Below, piece after piece: positions 54,983 through 63,768 of a DNA stretch of 64,000 bases (position 1 is the first letter of the stretch; every line of letters starts with the position of its first letter). The position numbers and the translations under genes were made by a program. The stretch is from the NCBI RefSeq assembly GCF_014337925.2, contig NZ_CP143423.1, forward strand, positions 3,192,501 through 3,256,500, written 5' to 3'. The notes under the pieces are model-generated. The model did not search any database and had not been told where the DNA came from. It saw only the letters and a list, made by a program, of their open reading frames with translations. This stretch comes from Roseobacter fucihabitans (GTDB lineage: Bacteria > Pseudomonadota > Alphaproteobacteria > Rhodobacterales > Rhodobacteraceae).

Positions 54983-56887
54983 ATGGGCTATCAGGAAATA
55001 TACGCTGCCAGCATGGCGGATCCCGAGAAATTCTGGATGGAAGCCGCTGAGGCTATTGCGTGGAGCAAACCTCCGAGTAAGGCTCTGTTTGATCGTGGCG
55101 ACGACCTTTATGAATGGTACGCGGATGGGTTGACCAACGGGTGTTACAACGCCGTTGACCGCCATGTGGCGGACGGTCGCGGCGATCAGGTCGCAATCAT
55201 CCATGACAGCCCGATTACCGGTTCCAAATCGCACCTGACCTACTCTGAGTTGCAAACACGGGTGGCCGCGCTGGCCGGGGCGCTCGTTGCGCAGGGTGTG
55301 AGCAAGGGCGACCGGGTGATCATCTATATGCCCATGGTGCCGGAGGCGTTGGAGGCGATGCTGGCCTGCGCGCGCATCGGGGCGGTTCATTCCGTGGTTT
55401 TCGGCGGGTTCGCGGCCAATGAATTGGCGGTTCGGATCGATGATTGCGAGCCCAAGGCGATCCTTGCGGCCTCCTGCGGGTTGGAGCCGGGCCGGGTGAT
55501 CCATTACAAGCCCCTGCTGGACGGCGCGATTGACATGGCGCGGCATAAACCAAAGGTCTGCCTGATCCTGCAACGGGATCAGGAACGCGCCGACTTGATC
55601 CCCGGACGTGATCTGGATTGGCACGCCGCACAGGACGGCGTAACCCCTGCGGAATGTGTGCCGGTTGAAGGCAATCATCCGGCCTATATCCTCTATACTT
55701 CTGGCACGACCGGCGCACCCAAGGGTGTTGTGCGCCACACTGGCGGGCATCTGGTGGCGCTCCACTGGACGATGAAAAACATCTACCAATGCGATCCCGG
55801 TGATGTCTTCTGGGCCGCATCCGACGTGGGCTGGGTCGTGGGGCACAGCTATATCTGTTACGCACCACTGATCCACGGCAACACCACCATCGTGTTTGAG
55901 GGCAAGCCCGTCGGCACCCCTGATGCGGGCACGTTCTGGCGGGTGATTTCCGAACATAACGTGCGCAGTTTCTTTACCGCACCGACGGCGATCCGGGCGG
56001 TCAAACGCGAGGACCCCAAGGGGCTGGAGCGGCAGAGATACGACCTGTCGTGTTTGCGCGCGCTTTACCTTGCTGGGGAACGCGCCGACCCTGATACCAT
56101 CGAGTGGGCCGGTGATACCCTCGGCGTGCCGGTCTATGATCACTGGTGGCAGACGGAGACCGGCTATACCATCGCGGGTAACCCGGCCGGGCTCGAAGCC
56201 TTGCCGGTCAAGATCGGCTCTCCCACCGTCGCCATGCCAGGCTATGACGTGCAGATTCTCGATGAGGCCGGGCATCCGCAAAAGCCCGGTGAATTGGGCG
56301 CAATCGCAATCAAACTGCCGCTGCCCCCCGGAACCCTGCCGACGCTCTGGAATGCCACGGATCGATTTCGCAAAAGCTATCTCACGCATTTCCCCGGCTA
56401 TTACGAAACCGGCGACGCGGGCATGATCGACGCGGATGGGTATCTTTATATCATGGCGCGCACGGATGACGTGATCAATGTTGCCGGGCACCGTCTGAGC
56501 ACCGGCGCGATGGAAGAGATCCTGGCCGCCCATCCGGATGTCGCGGAATGCGCGGTAGTGGGTGTGTCGGATGCGCTTAAGGGGCAGGCACCCTTGGGTC
56601 TTTTATGTCTGACCAAGGGGGTGAACCGAGCGCATGGTGAGATCACCTCGGAATGCGTGAAGCTGGTGCGCGAGAAAATCGGCCCCGTGGCGGCCTTCAA
56701 GAATGCGCTGGTCGTGGAGCGTCTGCCCAAAACACGCTCGGGTAAAATCTTGCGCGCAACGGTGGTTAAAATCGCAGATAACGAACCCTTCAAGATGCCC
56801 GCGACAATAGACGACCCCGCAATTCTGGATGAAATAAAGAACGCATTGCAAACTATTGGTTACGCAAAAGATAAAGGGTCGGAATGA
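54983..56887 (+). CDS. prpE: propionyl-CoA synthetase
   Basis: A 634-residue AMP-forming ligase of the acetyl/propionyl-CoA synthetase group. The N-terminus YQEIYAASMADPEKFWMEAAE and YNAVDRHV match PrpE. The P-loop is ILYTSGTTGAPKG, WWQTETGY, YETGDAGMID and DDVINVAGHRLSTGAMEE follow, and the acetylatable lysine lies in PKTRSGKILRATV. GGGAGG supports the start. It activates propionate, complementing the odd-chain products of the beta-oxidation genes. A terminator follows. Confidence 0.93.
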   Translation: MGYQEIYAASMADPEKFWMEAAEAIAWSKPPSKALFDRGDDLYEWYADGLTNGCYNAVDRHVADGRGDQVAIIHDSPITGSKSHLTYSELQTRVAALAGALVAQGVSKGDRVIIYMPMVPEALEAMLACARIGAVHSVVFGGFAANELAVRIDDCEPKAILAASCGLEPGRVIHYKPLLDGAIDMARHKPKVCLILQRDQERADLIPGRDLDWHAAQDGVTPAECVPVEGNHPAYILYTSGTTGAPKGVVRHTGGHLVALHWTMKNIYQCDPGDVFWAASDVGWVVGHSYICYAPLIHGNTTIVFEGKPVGTPDAGTFWRVISEHNVRSFFTAPTAIRAVKREDPKGLERQRYDLSCLRALYLAGERADPDTIEWAGDTLGVPVYDHWWQTETGYTIAGNPAGLEALPVKIGSPTVAMPGYDVQILDEAGHPQKPGELGAIAIKLPLPPGTLPTLWNATDRFRKSYLTHFPGYYETGDAGMIDADGYLYIMARTDDVINVAGHRLSTGAMEEILAAHPDVAECAVVGVSDALKGQAPLGLLCLTKGVNRAHGEITSECVKLVREKIGPVAAFKNALVVERLPKTRSGKILRATVVKIADNEPFKMPATIDDPAILDEIKNALQTIGYAKDKGSE

Positions 56888-56962
56888 ACCGCCAAAGCAG
56901 TGCTTTGGGACATTTTTCATGGCCTGTGAATAAAACCGCAATGCCCCCGTTGCGCACAACAT

Positions 56963-56998
56963 AAAAAGGACGACCCCCGCAGGCATCGCCCTTTTTTT
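56963..56998. terminator. bidirectional terminator between prpE and csbD-like gene
   Basis: AAAAAGG (56963-56969) pairs with CCTTTTT (56990-56996), and CGA (56971-56973) with TCG (56986-56988), one mismatch apart. A-rich and T-rich flanks allow use on both strands for these convergent genes. Confidence 0.75.
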
Positions 56999-57020
56999 AA
57001 ATCGGTCGCTACGAGGTAAT

Positions 57021-57230
57021 TCAAGCGGCCGATTTATATTCTGCGACAAAGCTGTCGATCTGACGCTCAGCTTCATCCTTGGCGATGCCATAGCGTTCCT
57101 GGATCAGACCCGCAAGTCGGTCGCGGTCGCCCTCAAGCATATCGACCTCGTCATCGGTCAACTCGCCCCATTTGGATTGCACCTGACCGGCCATCTGTTT
57201 CCAGTTACCTTTGATAATGTCCCAGTTCAT
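57021..57230 (-). CDS. CsbD family stress-response protein
   Basis: A 69-residue CsbD-like protein: [22 protein letters not shown] then [26 protein letters not shown], the full-length pattern of this small helical family, often induced by general stress. GGAGAG about 5 nt upstream supports ATG 57230. Biochemical function is unknown. It ends near the shared terminator. Confidence 0.92.
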   Translation of the reverse strand: MNWDIIKGNWKQMAGQVQSKWGELTDDEVDMLEGDRDRLAGLIQERYGIAKDEAERQIDSFVAEYKSAA

Positions 57231-57512
57231 TGGTCTCTCCTTTACCAGTTGATCTCTTTGAACCAAGCACATGCGCTTCATATGCTCTTGCAAATACAAC
57301 ACCGCAGGGAACCAGAAAGTTCCCGAAGAAACCGTATTTCTGAAAATCCATTCAAATCGCGATTGGAGCCATGTGGCGGCTACGGACACAAACCAACGTC
57401 ACAACAGCTCAAACACCGCGCCGCTCTTTGGCAGGCCAAAGCCATGCCGGGGAGCGCGCGTTGCAGGTCAGGTGAGATGAAATTCACCACGCCTTCCCGC
57501 GGCGTAGCACCG

Positions 57513-58742
57513 TCATTCCGGCTTGTGCCGGTCTGGTTCATCCGTTGGAGGTTGCTCGCCCGCACCGGGCACCAGCCCATAGGGTTTTGCGATCTGCCAG
57601 ACGTGATCGGGGATCATGTTCTTCATCTTTGCCGGCACTTCACGGCGCAGATGCAGGACCGTCTCGGCGGCCTTCATCTCCACACGCGCGCGCGCAAACT
57701 CCAACCCGCGCGGCCCGATGCGCGGTTGCAGCCAACTCACGATAGGGCGCAGCCAGTCGGGCATCCGCCGCAGGGGCAACCCGCCCGCCGCGCGTTCTGT
57801 ATTGGCCACGAACCCCTTGACGGCACCGGCACGTTTGCCCGCTGAGCCCGGCGCGCTCACCCGGATGTCATCCGCGATCGTATCGAGGATTTCGGCGCCG
57901 CGTGCATTGCGCACGATCACCCATTGCTCCCCCTGCCCGCCCATATACCCCACCGTGATATCGGCCAGCGCGTTGGTGTAATCCACACAGCTGCGGCAGG
58001 TCAGCGGGAAAAAGTCACGCGGCAGATCAGAGATCGGCAGCGATAGAAACGGGATCAAACGCTGGCGTCCGTCATTATAGCGCAGCTCGACTTTGAAATC
58101 GGTGCGAAACTCAAGATAGGTGATCGCGGCGGGGTCTTCATCCAGCAGGTTCAGGAACTGGTGGAAGTTCTCGGTCGTCGTATTGTCCGAACAGGGCGTG
58201 CCGATCACATAGAGCCGCTCCAGCCCCAGGTCTGCCTCCAAGGCGCGCAGCGCATAGATCTGGCAGGGGATCCCGATTACGGCCAGTCGGGTAAACCCCT
58301 GCGCCTGCGCCGTTTCCAGCAGAGCGAGCAGCGGCGCATAGCCCATCCGCATCCCCCGCGCCTGCGCCATGTCCTGCGCCTGCGTGATCAGCGCCGGTTT
58401 GGGCCGCCAGACGTCATCCGGGTCCGCCACCATGCATAAAACGGCCTGCACCTTGCCGGTTTCCAGCAGACGCGCGCCCAGCGATGTGGTGATCCCGCTC
58501 CATTGTGCACCGGGTTTGGGCGTTTTCATCTCGGCACGGTACATCGCCTGAAACGGGCCAAAAAACACCTCGTCGCCAACCTCACGCGTACGCCCATGCA
58601 CCCGCCCCTCAAAACGCGGATAATCCGGCGCAATGAACTGGCAGGCGCGCCCGCAAGCCTTGGCGTCTTTCATCCGGGATACGCCGCAATCTGTGCAAAG
58701 GCCACGCGGCTCAGCAGGGCCAATATCAGGCGTCTGGATCAT
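57513..58742 (-). CDS. FrhB/BciB-like iron-sulfur flavoprotein reductase
   Basis: A 409-residue member of the coenzyme F420 hydrogenase/dehydrogenase beta-subunit family. An N-terminal cysteine cluster (CTDCG ... CGRACQF, residues 16-35) and a later [25 protein letters not shown] suit [4Fe-4S] centres; [14 protein letters not shown] and [14 protein letters not shown] are also conserved. Bacterial relatives include the divinyl-chlorophyllide 8-vinyl reductase BciB and 7-hydroxymethyl chlorophyll reductase, but non-phototrophs carry homologues of unknown role. No bch or puf genes are present here. It overlaps nadK by ATGA. Confidence 0.8.
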   Translation of the reverse strand: MIQTPDIGPAEPRGLCTDCGVSRMKDAKACGRACQFIAPDYPRFEGRVHGRTREVGDEVFFGPFQAMYRAEMKTPKPGAQWSGITTSLGARLLETGKVQAVLCMVADPDDVWRPKPALITQAQDMAQARGMRMGYAPLLALLETAQAQGFTRLAVIGIPCQIYALRALEADLGLERLYVIGTPCSDNTTTENFHQFLNLLDEDPAAITYLEFRTDFKVELRYNDGRQRLIPFLSLPISDLPRDFFPLTCRSCVDYTNALADITVGYMGGQGEQWVIVRNARGAEILDTIADDIRVSAPGSAGKRAGAVKGFVANTERAAGGLPLRRMPDWLRPIVSWLQPRIGPRGLEFARARVEMKAAETVLHLRREVPAKMKNMIPDHVWQIAKPYGLVPGAGEQPPTDEPDRHKPE

Positions 58743-59500
58743 GTGAATTGCTCGCTGATCAGGCGCTCTTCAAGACCATGACCGGGATCAAACAGGATAC
58801 GGTGCACGGTCTGCGTATCGGATCGGATTTCGACACTGATGACCCCCATGACCGAATTCGCATCCGCCTCCGCCATCACCGGTCGTTTTTCCGGTTCCAG
58901 CACATCAAAGCGTACCACCGCCTTTTTGGGCAGCAATGCCCCACGCCAGCGTCGCGGGCGAAAAGCGCTCATGGCCGTGAGCGCCAGCACTTCCGAACCG
59001 ATGGGAATAATCGGGCCATGCGCTGAGTAATTATAGGCGGTGGAGCCTGCGGGCGTGCACACCAGCGCGCCGTCACAGACCAATTCCTGCATGCGCAACC
59101 GTCCATCCACGGTGATCTTCAGTTTCGCCGCCTGTGGCCCGGCGCGCAACAAAGAGACCTCATTGATCGCAAGCGCCTTGGTGGTCGAGCCATCCGCGCA
59201 GGTCGCGGTCATGCTGAGTGGGTTGATCTCGGCTTCCTCCGCCGCCTCCAACCGGTCCAGCAGATCGGTTTCAGAGTAGGTGTTCATCAAAAAGCCGATG
59301 GTGCCGCGGTTCATACCATAAACCGGCGTCGCCAGTTTTTGCACATCATGCAACGTTTGCAGCATGAAGCCGTCCCCGCCTAGCGCGACAATGGCATCCG
59401 CATCTTCCAGAGGCGCATTTCCATATCGGGTGATCAACGCAGCCCGCGCAGTTTGTGCAACCTCCGCTCGGCTGGCGGTAAAGGCGATCTTGAGGGGCAT
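58739..59500 (-). CDS. nadK: NAD kinase
   Basis: A 253-residue NadK phosphorylating NAD to NADP. The GGDG motif is in [14 protein letters not shown] at about 39-52, GTIGFLMN near 66, and [19 protein letters not shown] near 150 forms the NAD pocket. The length is the short alphaproteobacterial form. It overlaps the iron-sulfur reductase gene downstream by 4 nt, so the two are expressed together. Confidence 0.93.
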   Translation of the reverse strand: MPLKIAFTASRAEVAQTARAALITRYGNAPLEDADAIVALGGDGFMLQTLHDVQKLATPVYGMNRGTIGFLMNTYSETDLLDRLEAAEEAEINPLSMTATCADGSTTKALAINEVSLLRAGPQAAKLKITVDGRLRMQELVCDGALVCTPAGSTAYNYSAHGPIIPIGSEVLALTAMSAFRPRRWRGALLPKKAVVRFDVLEPEKRPVMAEADANSVMGVISVEIRSDTQTVHRILFDPGHGLEERLISEQFT

Positions 59501-59721
59501 TGGTCATTTCCGATCCGGGTCTTTGTGATCCGAAACAAGCACATATCACCCGCCAAGGCCAGCGTCGCAGCACATACCACCTTTCGGCTGAATTGCCCCG
59601 CTGTGCCCTTCGCCCTATCAACGCCGCAGAGAACGGTTCACGGGTCGCTTTACACTCTTTGCGCGCGACTTAGTTTACTGTAGAAATCTTTAACTTTGAT
59701 CACTCGATAGGGAGACCCCTC

Positions 59722-61017
59722 ATGAACGCCCCGCACCGTGCCCCCGGCTTTTTCACCACATCGCTGGCCGACAGCGACCCGGAAATCTTTGCCTCCATCA
59801 CCGATGAATTGGGACGCCAGCGCGATGAGATCGAACTGATCGCGTCCGAAAACATCGTGTCGGCGGCCGTGCTGGAAGCCCAAGGCTCCATCATGACCAA
59901 TAAATACGCCGAAGGATATCCGGGGCGGCGCTATTACGGTGGATGCCAGTTCGTCGACGTGGCCGAAGAGCTCGCGATCGAACGCGCCTGCAAGCTGTTT
60001 GAGTGCGGTTTTGCGAATGTCCAACCAAACTCCGGCAGCCAGGCAAACCAGGGCGTATTTCAGGCGCTGTTGCAACCGGGTGATACGATTCTGGGCATGT
60101 CCCTGGATGCGGGCGGCCATTTGACCCACGGGGCCAAGCCAAACCAGTCCGGCAAGTGGTTCAACGCGGTGCAATATGGTGTGCGGCGCGAAGACAACCT
60201 GTTGGATTACGATCAGGTCGAGGCCCTTGCAAAAGAGCACAATCCCAAGATGATCATCGCAGGCGGTTCTGCCATTCCGCGCCAGATCGATTTCGCCCGG
60301 ATGCGCGAGATCGCCGATATGGTGGGGGCCTATCTGCATGTGGACATGGCGCATTTTGCGGGTCTTGTCGCGGCAGGGGAACACCCCTCGCCCTTCCCCC
60401 ACGCACATGTGGCGACGACAACGACCCATAAAACCCTGCGCGGGCCACGCGGTGGAATGATCCTGACGAATGATGAGGCGCTGGCGAAGAAATTCAACTC
60501 CGCGATTTTTCCGGGCATTCAGGGTGGACCCTTGATGCATGTCATCGCCGGCAAGGCCGTGGCCTTTGGCGAAGCATTGCGGCCCGACTTCAAGGACTAC
60601 ATCAAACAGGTCATCACCAATGCGCAGGCTCTGAGCGATCAGTTGATCAAGGGCGGTCTCGACACTGTCACACATGGCACGGATACACATGTGCTGCTTG
60701 TCGATTTGCGCCCTAAAAGCGTGAAGGGCAACGCGACCGAGAAGGCGCTCGGGCGGGCGCATATCACATGCAACAAGAACGGCGTGCCGTTTGATCCGGA
60801 AAAGCCGATGGTGACGTCTGGCATCCGCCTGGGATCGCCCGCCGGCACGACCCGTGGGTTTGGTGAGCCAGAGTTCCGCCAAATCGCCGATTGGATCATC
60901 GAAGTCGTCGATGGGCTTGCGGCAACCGGCGAAGAAGGCAACGCAGCGGTTGAGGCCAAGGTCAAGTCAGAGGTACAGCAGATGTGCGCCCGTTTCCCGA
61001 TGTATCCCAACCTTTAG
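59722..61017 (+). CDS. glyA: serine hydroxymethyltransferase
   Basis: A 431-residue PLP enzyme interconverting serine and glycine with tetrahydrofolate. [34 protein letters not shown], and the PLP-lysine segment [17 protein letters not shown] near 235 are diagnostic. The C-terminal [14 protein letters not shown] fits. GGAGAC precedes the ATG. The 221-nt gap upstream to nadK should hold its promoter; downstream lies an inverted pair of REP-like repeats that could end transcription. Confidence 0.95.
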   Translation: MNAPHRAPGFFTTSLADSDPEIFASITDELGRQRDEIELIASENIVSAAVLEAQGSIMTNKYAEGYPGRRYYGGCQFVDVAEELAIERACKLFECGFANVQPNSGSQANQGVFQALLQPGDTILGMSLDAGGHLTHGAKPNQSGKWFNAVQYGVRREDNLLDYDQVEALAKEHNPKMIIAGGSAIPRQIDFARMREIADMVGAYLHVDMAHFAGLVAAGEHPSPFPHAHVATTTTHKTLRGPRGGMILTNDEALAKKFNSAIFPGIQGGPLMHVIAGKAVAFGEALRPDFKDYIKQVITNAQALSDQLIKGGLDTVTHGTDTHVLLVDLRPKSVKGNATEKALGRAHITCNKNGVPFDPEKPMVTSGIRLGSPAGTTRGFGEPEFRQIADWIIEVVDGLAATGEEGNAAVEAKVKSEVQQMCARFPMYPNL

Positions 61018-61025
61018 CGCGGGGT

Positions 61026-61105
61026 AAAGGTGGCCTGAAGCCCACCCTACGTCGATACCAACCGGCGATGTGACATGCCGTAGGGTGGGCTTCAGGCCAC
61101 CCTTT
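61026..61105. repeat. inverted pair of REP-like repeats (copies 3 and 4)
   Basis: Copy 3 (61026-61051) and copy 4 (61079-61105) are inverted: 23 bases at 61079-61101 are the exact complement of 61029-61051. A 27-nt spacer separates them. Each arm also has its own GGTGG/CCACC core. The pair can form a long hairpin at the 3' end of glyA. The layout is like a REPIN, and an IS200-type transposase gene lies 470 bp away. Confidence 0.75.
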
Positions 61106-61130
61106 CGGACCTCTAAAGGGCAGTAACGGT

Positions 61131-61547
61131 ATGAAGATAACACGTTCAGGCACCGCACAATCCGCAGACGGGCCATCCGCGTATTTCACCGGCGCGGTGC
61201 ACATCGCCCCTCTGCTTAATGCACCCGACCCTTCGCGCCTGCGTGCCGCCTTGGTGACTTTCGAGGCCGGAGCACGTACGGCGTGGCATACCCATCCGCT
61301 CGGTCAAACACTAATCATCACGTCTGGATCCGGTTACGCTCAAAGCGAAGCTGGACCGGTGCAGGCCCTTCACCCAGGGGATGTTGTATGGTTTCCCCCT
61401 GATGAAAGACACTGGCACGGCGCAACCGCCGAGGAAGCTATGAGCCACATCGCTCTTCAGGAAGCGCTCGACGGGGAAACGGTGGCATGGCACGAGCTGG
61501 TGAGCGATGCCCAATACACACAAGAGCCCTCGCGCACAGAGAAGTGA
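61131..61547 (+). CDS. small metal cupin, (R)-mandelonitrile lyase-like
   Basis: A 138-residue single-domain cupin. Metal ligands are in AWHTHPLGQT (His, His, Gln) and ERHWHGA (His). The sequence order FTGAVHIAPLLNAPDPSRL, VTFEAGARTAWHTHPLGQTLI and VWFPPDERHWHGATAEEAMSHIALQEALDG matches the bacterial cupin group in which Mn-dependent hydroxynitrile lyases were found. Physiological substrate is unknown in most members. It is followed 4 nt later by the end hairpin of the IS200 element. Confidence 0.82.
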   Translation: MKITRSGTAQSADGPSAYFTGAVHIAPLLNAPDPSRLRAALVTFEAGARTAWHTHPLGQTLIITSGSGYAQSEAGPVQALHPGDVVWFPPDERHWHGATAEEAMSHIALQEALDGETVAWHELVSDAQYTQEPSRTEK

Positions 61548-61573
61548 AGGACTACCGGCTGACGCCGGTAGCA

Positions 61574-61972
61574 TCATTTGGAGGAATGTAATTCCAGATA
61601 CTGCGTGATGATGTCGTCGGTGACATTGCCGGAGGTGGTTGAGAAGTATCCCCGGGCCCAGAACCGCCTCCCCCAGTAGCGCTTCTTCAACTCCGGGAAC
61701 TCCATCTGTATCCGTCGCGACGAGCGGCCTTTGATGCGCTGCATGACTTTGGACAGGGAGAGCTTTGGTGGGCTCGACAGGAACATATGGACATGGTCGC
61801 GACCCAACACGCCTTTCACAATATGGACGCCCATTTCAGCACAGGTTTGCATGATAATCTCTCGGATACGCTCCCGCATCGGCCCTTGCAAAACCTTGTA
61901 GCGATATTTTGTGGCCCACACGACGTGAAACCTGTGGTAAAATCGCGTGTGAGCGGATTTCGAATAACGCAT
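61574..61972 (-). CDS. tnpA: IS200-type TnpA transposase (HUH/Y1)
   Basis: A 132-residue single-strand transposase. RFYHRFHVVWATKYRYKVL starts the fold, the metal-binding His-x-His is in GRDHVHMFLSS, and RRFWARGYFSTTSGN precedes the catalytic Tyr in DDIITQYLELH. Length and motifs are complete, so it looks active. The ATG at 61972 is directly next to one arm of a 26-bp perfect hairpin, so its ribosome site lies inside the stem. A TTG at 62020 is in frame but reads through the hairpin and adds no homologous sequence. Confidence 0.92.
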   Translation of the reverse strand: MRYSKSAHTRFYHRFHVVWATKYRYKVLQGPMRERIREIIMQTCAEMGVHIVKGVLGRDHVHMFLSSPPKLSLSKVMQRIKGRSSRRIQMEFPELKKRYWGRRFWARGYFSTTSGNVTDDIITQYLELHSSK

Positions 61973-62038
61973 GATCTTCTCTCTTGAATTTTGAAACCAC
62001 ACCGCCTCAGCGGGTTTCAAAATTCAAGAGAGAAGATC
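61973..62038 (-). promoter_or_regulatory. 26-bp perfect hairpin upstream of tnpA (translation/transcription block)
   Basis: Bases 61973-61998 are the exact complement of 62013-62038, with a 14-nt loop. On the transcript, the purine-rich GAGAGAAGATC just before the tnpA ATG is inside the stem. IS200 elements are known to hide the tnpA ribosome site this way and to block read-through from outside. Confidence 0.85.
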
Positions 62039-62077
62039 AAAGACAGCTTCGCTGAAGCGGACCGGCTAGAAGCCGGT

Positions 62078-62382
62078 GGCTTAAATCCATTAGGTGGAAA
62101 GTAAACTGTGTCGGAACATTTTGAGCGGTGCCAAGGCATCAAAACAAATACCGGGATGCTCAACTCAAAAAACGCATCAAGCCGGTGCCGTCAAATCCGC
62201 GATCTATCTTCATTGCCCAGCGTGGGAAACAACCGCCAACCAGTGCCTGGTTGCCGTAAAAGCCGGCACCTCATGTCTTAAAGTTGAATTCAAACACGCC
62301 GCGACCGCCCCTGACCTCAACGAGGTTTTACCCCCGATGAGTGCATCCCTCCGAAGCGTCCAACTGCCCCTGCCTCCAGATT
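62078..62382. other. intergenic region right of the IS200 element
   Basis: About 300 nt with no recognisable gene. A plus-strand open frame from 62094 has unusual composition and no similarity I recognise. No hairpin or known motif stands out. Confidence 0.4.
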
Positions 62383-62757
62383 TCAAATCGTGCCGTTCAG
62401 ACGCAACCAAATGATCACTGCCACACAGACCACTATGAAATTGAACGCAAGCGCGGCCAGCACGGAAATCACACGACCCCGGCGCGCATCCGCACGGTCG
62501 ATCTTGCTCAGATGTTGCGTGACATCGTCAAAAGAGCGGTCAATCTCATGAGCGTCAAACTGCCGGGTCAATTTGATATTACCCCGCAACGCATCAACAT
62601 CCGCCACCAAAACCGCCTGCCGGTACAAACGTTTTGGCAAGCGGCGCCGCGCCCGCCCGACGCTGTGTGCGAGCGTTTGCCCTTTGATCCCGAGATGTTT
62701 TTCAAACGCGGCGTTCAGGGTTTCGGCTTTTGTTTCGATGTCTAGTGAAGCCTGCAT
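62383..62757 (-). CDS. small protein with C-terminal transmembrane segment, unknown
   Basis: A 124-residue protein. The N-terminal 85 residues are helical and charged (ETKAETLNAAFEKHLGIKG, DVDALRGNIKLTRQFDAHEIDRSFDDV). A basic stretch and one hydrophobic segment follow (VISVLAALAFNFIVVCVAVIIWL). This suggests a tail-anchored inner-membrane protein with a coiled coil. ATG 62757 is preferred; the frame is open to 62808. It is divergent from the hydrolase gene. No family recognised. Confidence 0.6.
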   Translation of the reverse strand: MQASLDIETKAETLNAAFEKHLGIKGQTLAHSVGRARRRLPKRLYRQAVLVADVDALRGNIKLTRQFDAHEIDRSFDDVTQHLSKIDRADARRGRVISVLAALAFNFIVVCVAVIIWLRLNGTI

Positions 62758-62834
62758 GGGCAGAGCATAATCATCCTGATGGCGCAGACACAATAGCACT
62801 GGCACCACGCGTTCAAATCCATTAGCCCGTTGTT

Positions 62835-63596
62835 ATGCTCAGCTATTCTGAATTTGGCGCGCCGGACGCCCCCAAACTGGTCATCGTGCATGGTCTTTAC
62901 GGATCCGGGCGCAATTGGGGCGTGATCGCCAAACGCCTCTGCGATGTCGCGCGCGTTATCACGGTGGATCAGCGCAACCACGGTCAAAGTGCTTGGACCA
63001 AAACCCATACCTACAGCGACATGGCGGATGATCTGGTTGAATTGATCCAGCATCTTGGCGGGCCGGTCGATGTGATCGGCCATTCCATGGGGGGTAAGGC
63101 CGCAATGGTTCTGGCTGTGCAAAACCCCGAACTAATACGTCGTCTGATCGTGGGCGATATCGCCCCGGTGCCCTATACGCATAGCCAGATGCAATTCATC
63201 ACGGCAATGCGCGCGGTGGATTTGTCAAACCTGTCCCGCCGGTCGGATGCGGAAGCGCAGCTTGGTGCTTTGGGCGTCGAACCAGCCTTGCAAAGCTTTT
63301 TCACCCAATCTCTGGATGTCGCGGAAAGGCGTTGGCGTCTTAACCTTGATGTTCTTGCCCTGGAGATGGACCGCATATTGTCCTTTCCGACCTTGAGCGG
63401 CGCGTTCGAAGGCCCAACGCTGTTTTTATCCGGCGCTGCATCCGATTACGTTACGGCTGAACACCGCCCTGCGATCAAGTCGTTGTTTCCAAAGGCGCGT
63501 TTTGCCAAACTGCCCCAAGCCGGGCACTGGTTACATGCCGAAAAACCACGGGAATTCGAAGCCGCGGTACGCGCATTTCTGGCTCTGCAAACGTAA
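62835..63596 (+). CDS. alpha/beta hydrolase (YbfF/ABHD11-like esterase)
   Basis: A 253-residue esterase-type alpha/beta hydrolase. IVHGLYGSGRNW gives the oxyanion hole, DQRNHGQS is family-typical, the nucleophile Ser is in VIGHSMGGKAAM near 93, and the catalytic His is in LPQAGHWLHAEKP near the C-terminus. The pattern matches E. coli YbfF and mitochondrial ABHD11. Acyl-CoA or ester hydrolysis is likely; the physiological substrate is unclear. Confidence 0.88.
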   Translation: MLSYSEFGAPDAPKLVIVHGLYGSGRNWGVIAKRLCDVARVITVDQRNHGQSAWTKTHTYSDMADDLVELIQHLGGPVDVIGHSMGGKAAMVLAVQNPELIRRLIVGDIAPVPYTHSQMQFITAMRAVDLSNLSRRSDAEAQLGALGVEPALQSFFTQSLDVAERRWRLNLDVLALEMDRILSFPTLSGAFEGPTLFLSGAASDYVTAEHRPAIKSLFPKARFAKLPQAGHWLHAEKPREFEAAVRAFLALQT

Positions 63597-63768
63597 CGCT
63601 GCTATGTGTTGAAAATGGCATAAATCCCAAGAGCCAGCCCAGGCAAAATATTAAATCCAACTCTGGGTTGTTTACCAATTTCCACTTAATTTATTGCTTT
63701 TTCAATCGTTTGGGACGAAATTTGAACTCTGGGCAGGGGTGTCTTGGTATAGTTGTAATGGTGTTGGT

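Larger units (their letters stand above)
61552..62077 (-). mobile_element. IS200-type insertion sequence (IS200/IS605 family)
   Basis: The element contains one tnpA and no tnpB. Its ends carry subterminal hairpins: CTACCGGC-TGAC-GCCGGTAG (61552-61571) at one side and ACCGGCT-AGA-AGCCGGT (62061-62077) at the other, sharing the ACCGGC/GCCGGT stem. Such imperfect-palindromic ends replace terminal inverted repeats in this family. Exact boundaries may extend a few bases beyond these hairpins, because IS200 elements make no target duplication. Confidence 0.8.

Noticed and set aside
54917-56533. A 538-codon frame antisense to prpE
   Set aside because: The sense frame is a full propionyl-CoA synthetase; the antisense product has shadow composition only.
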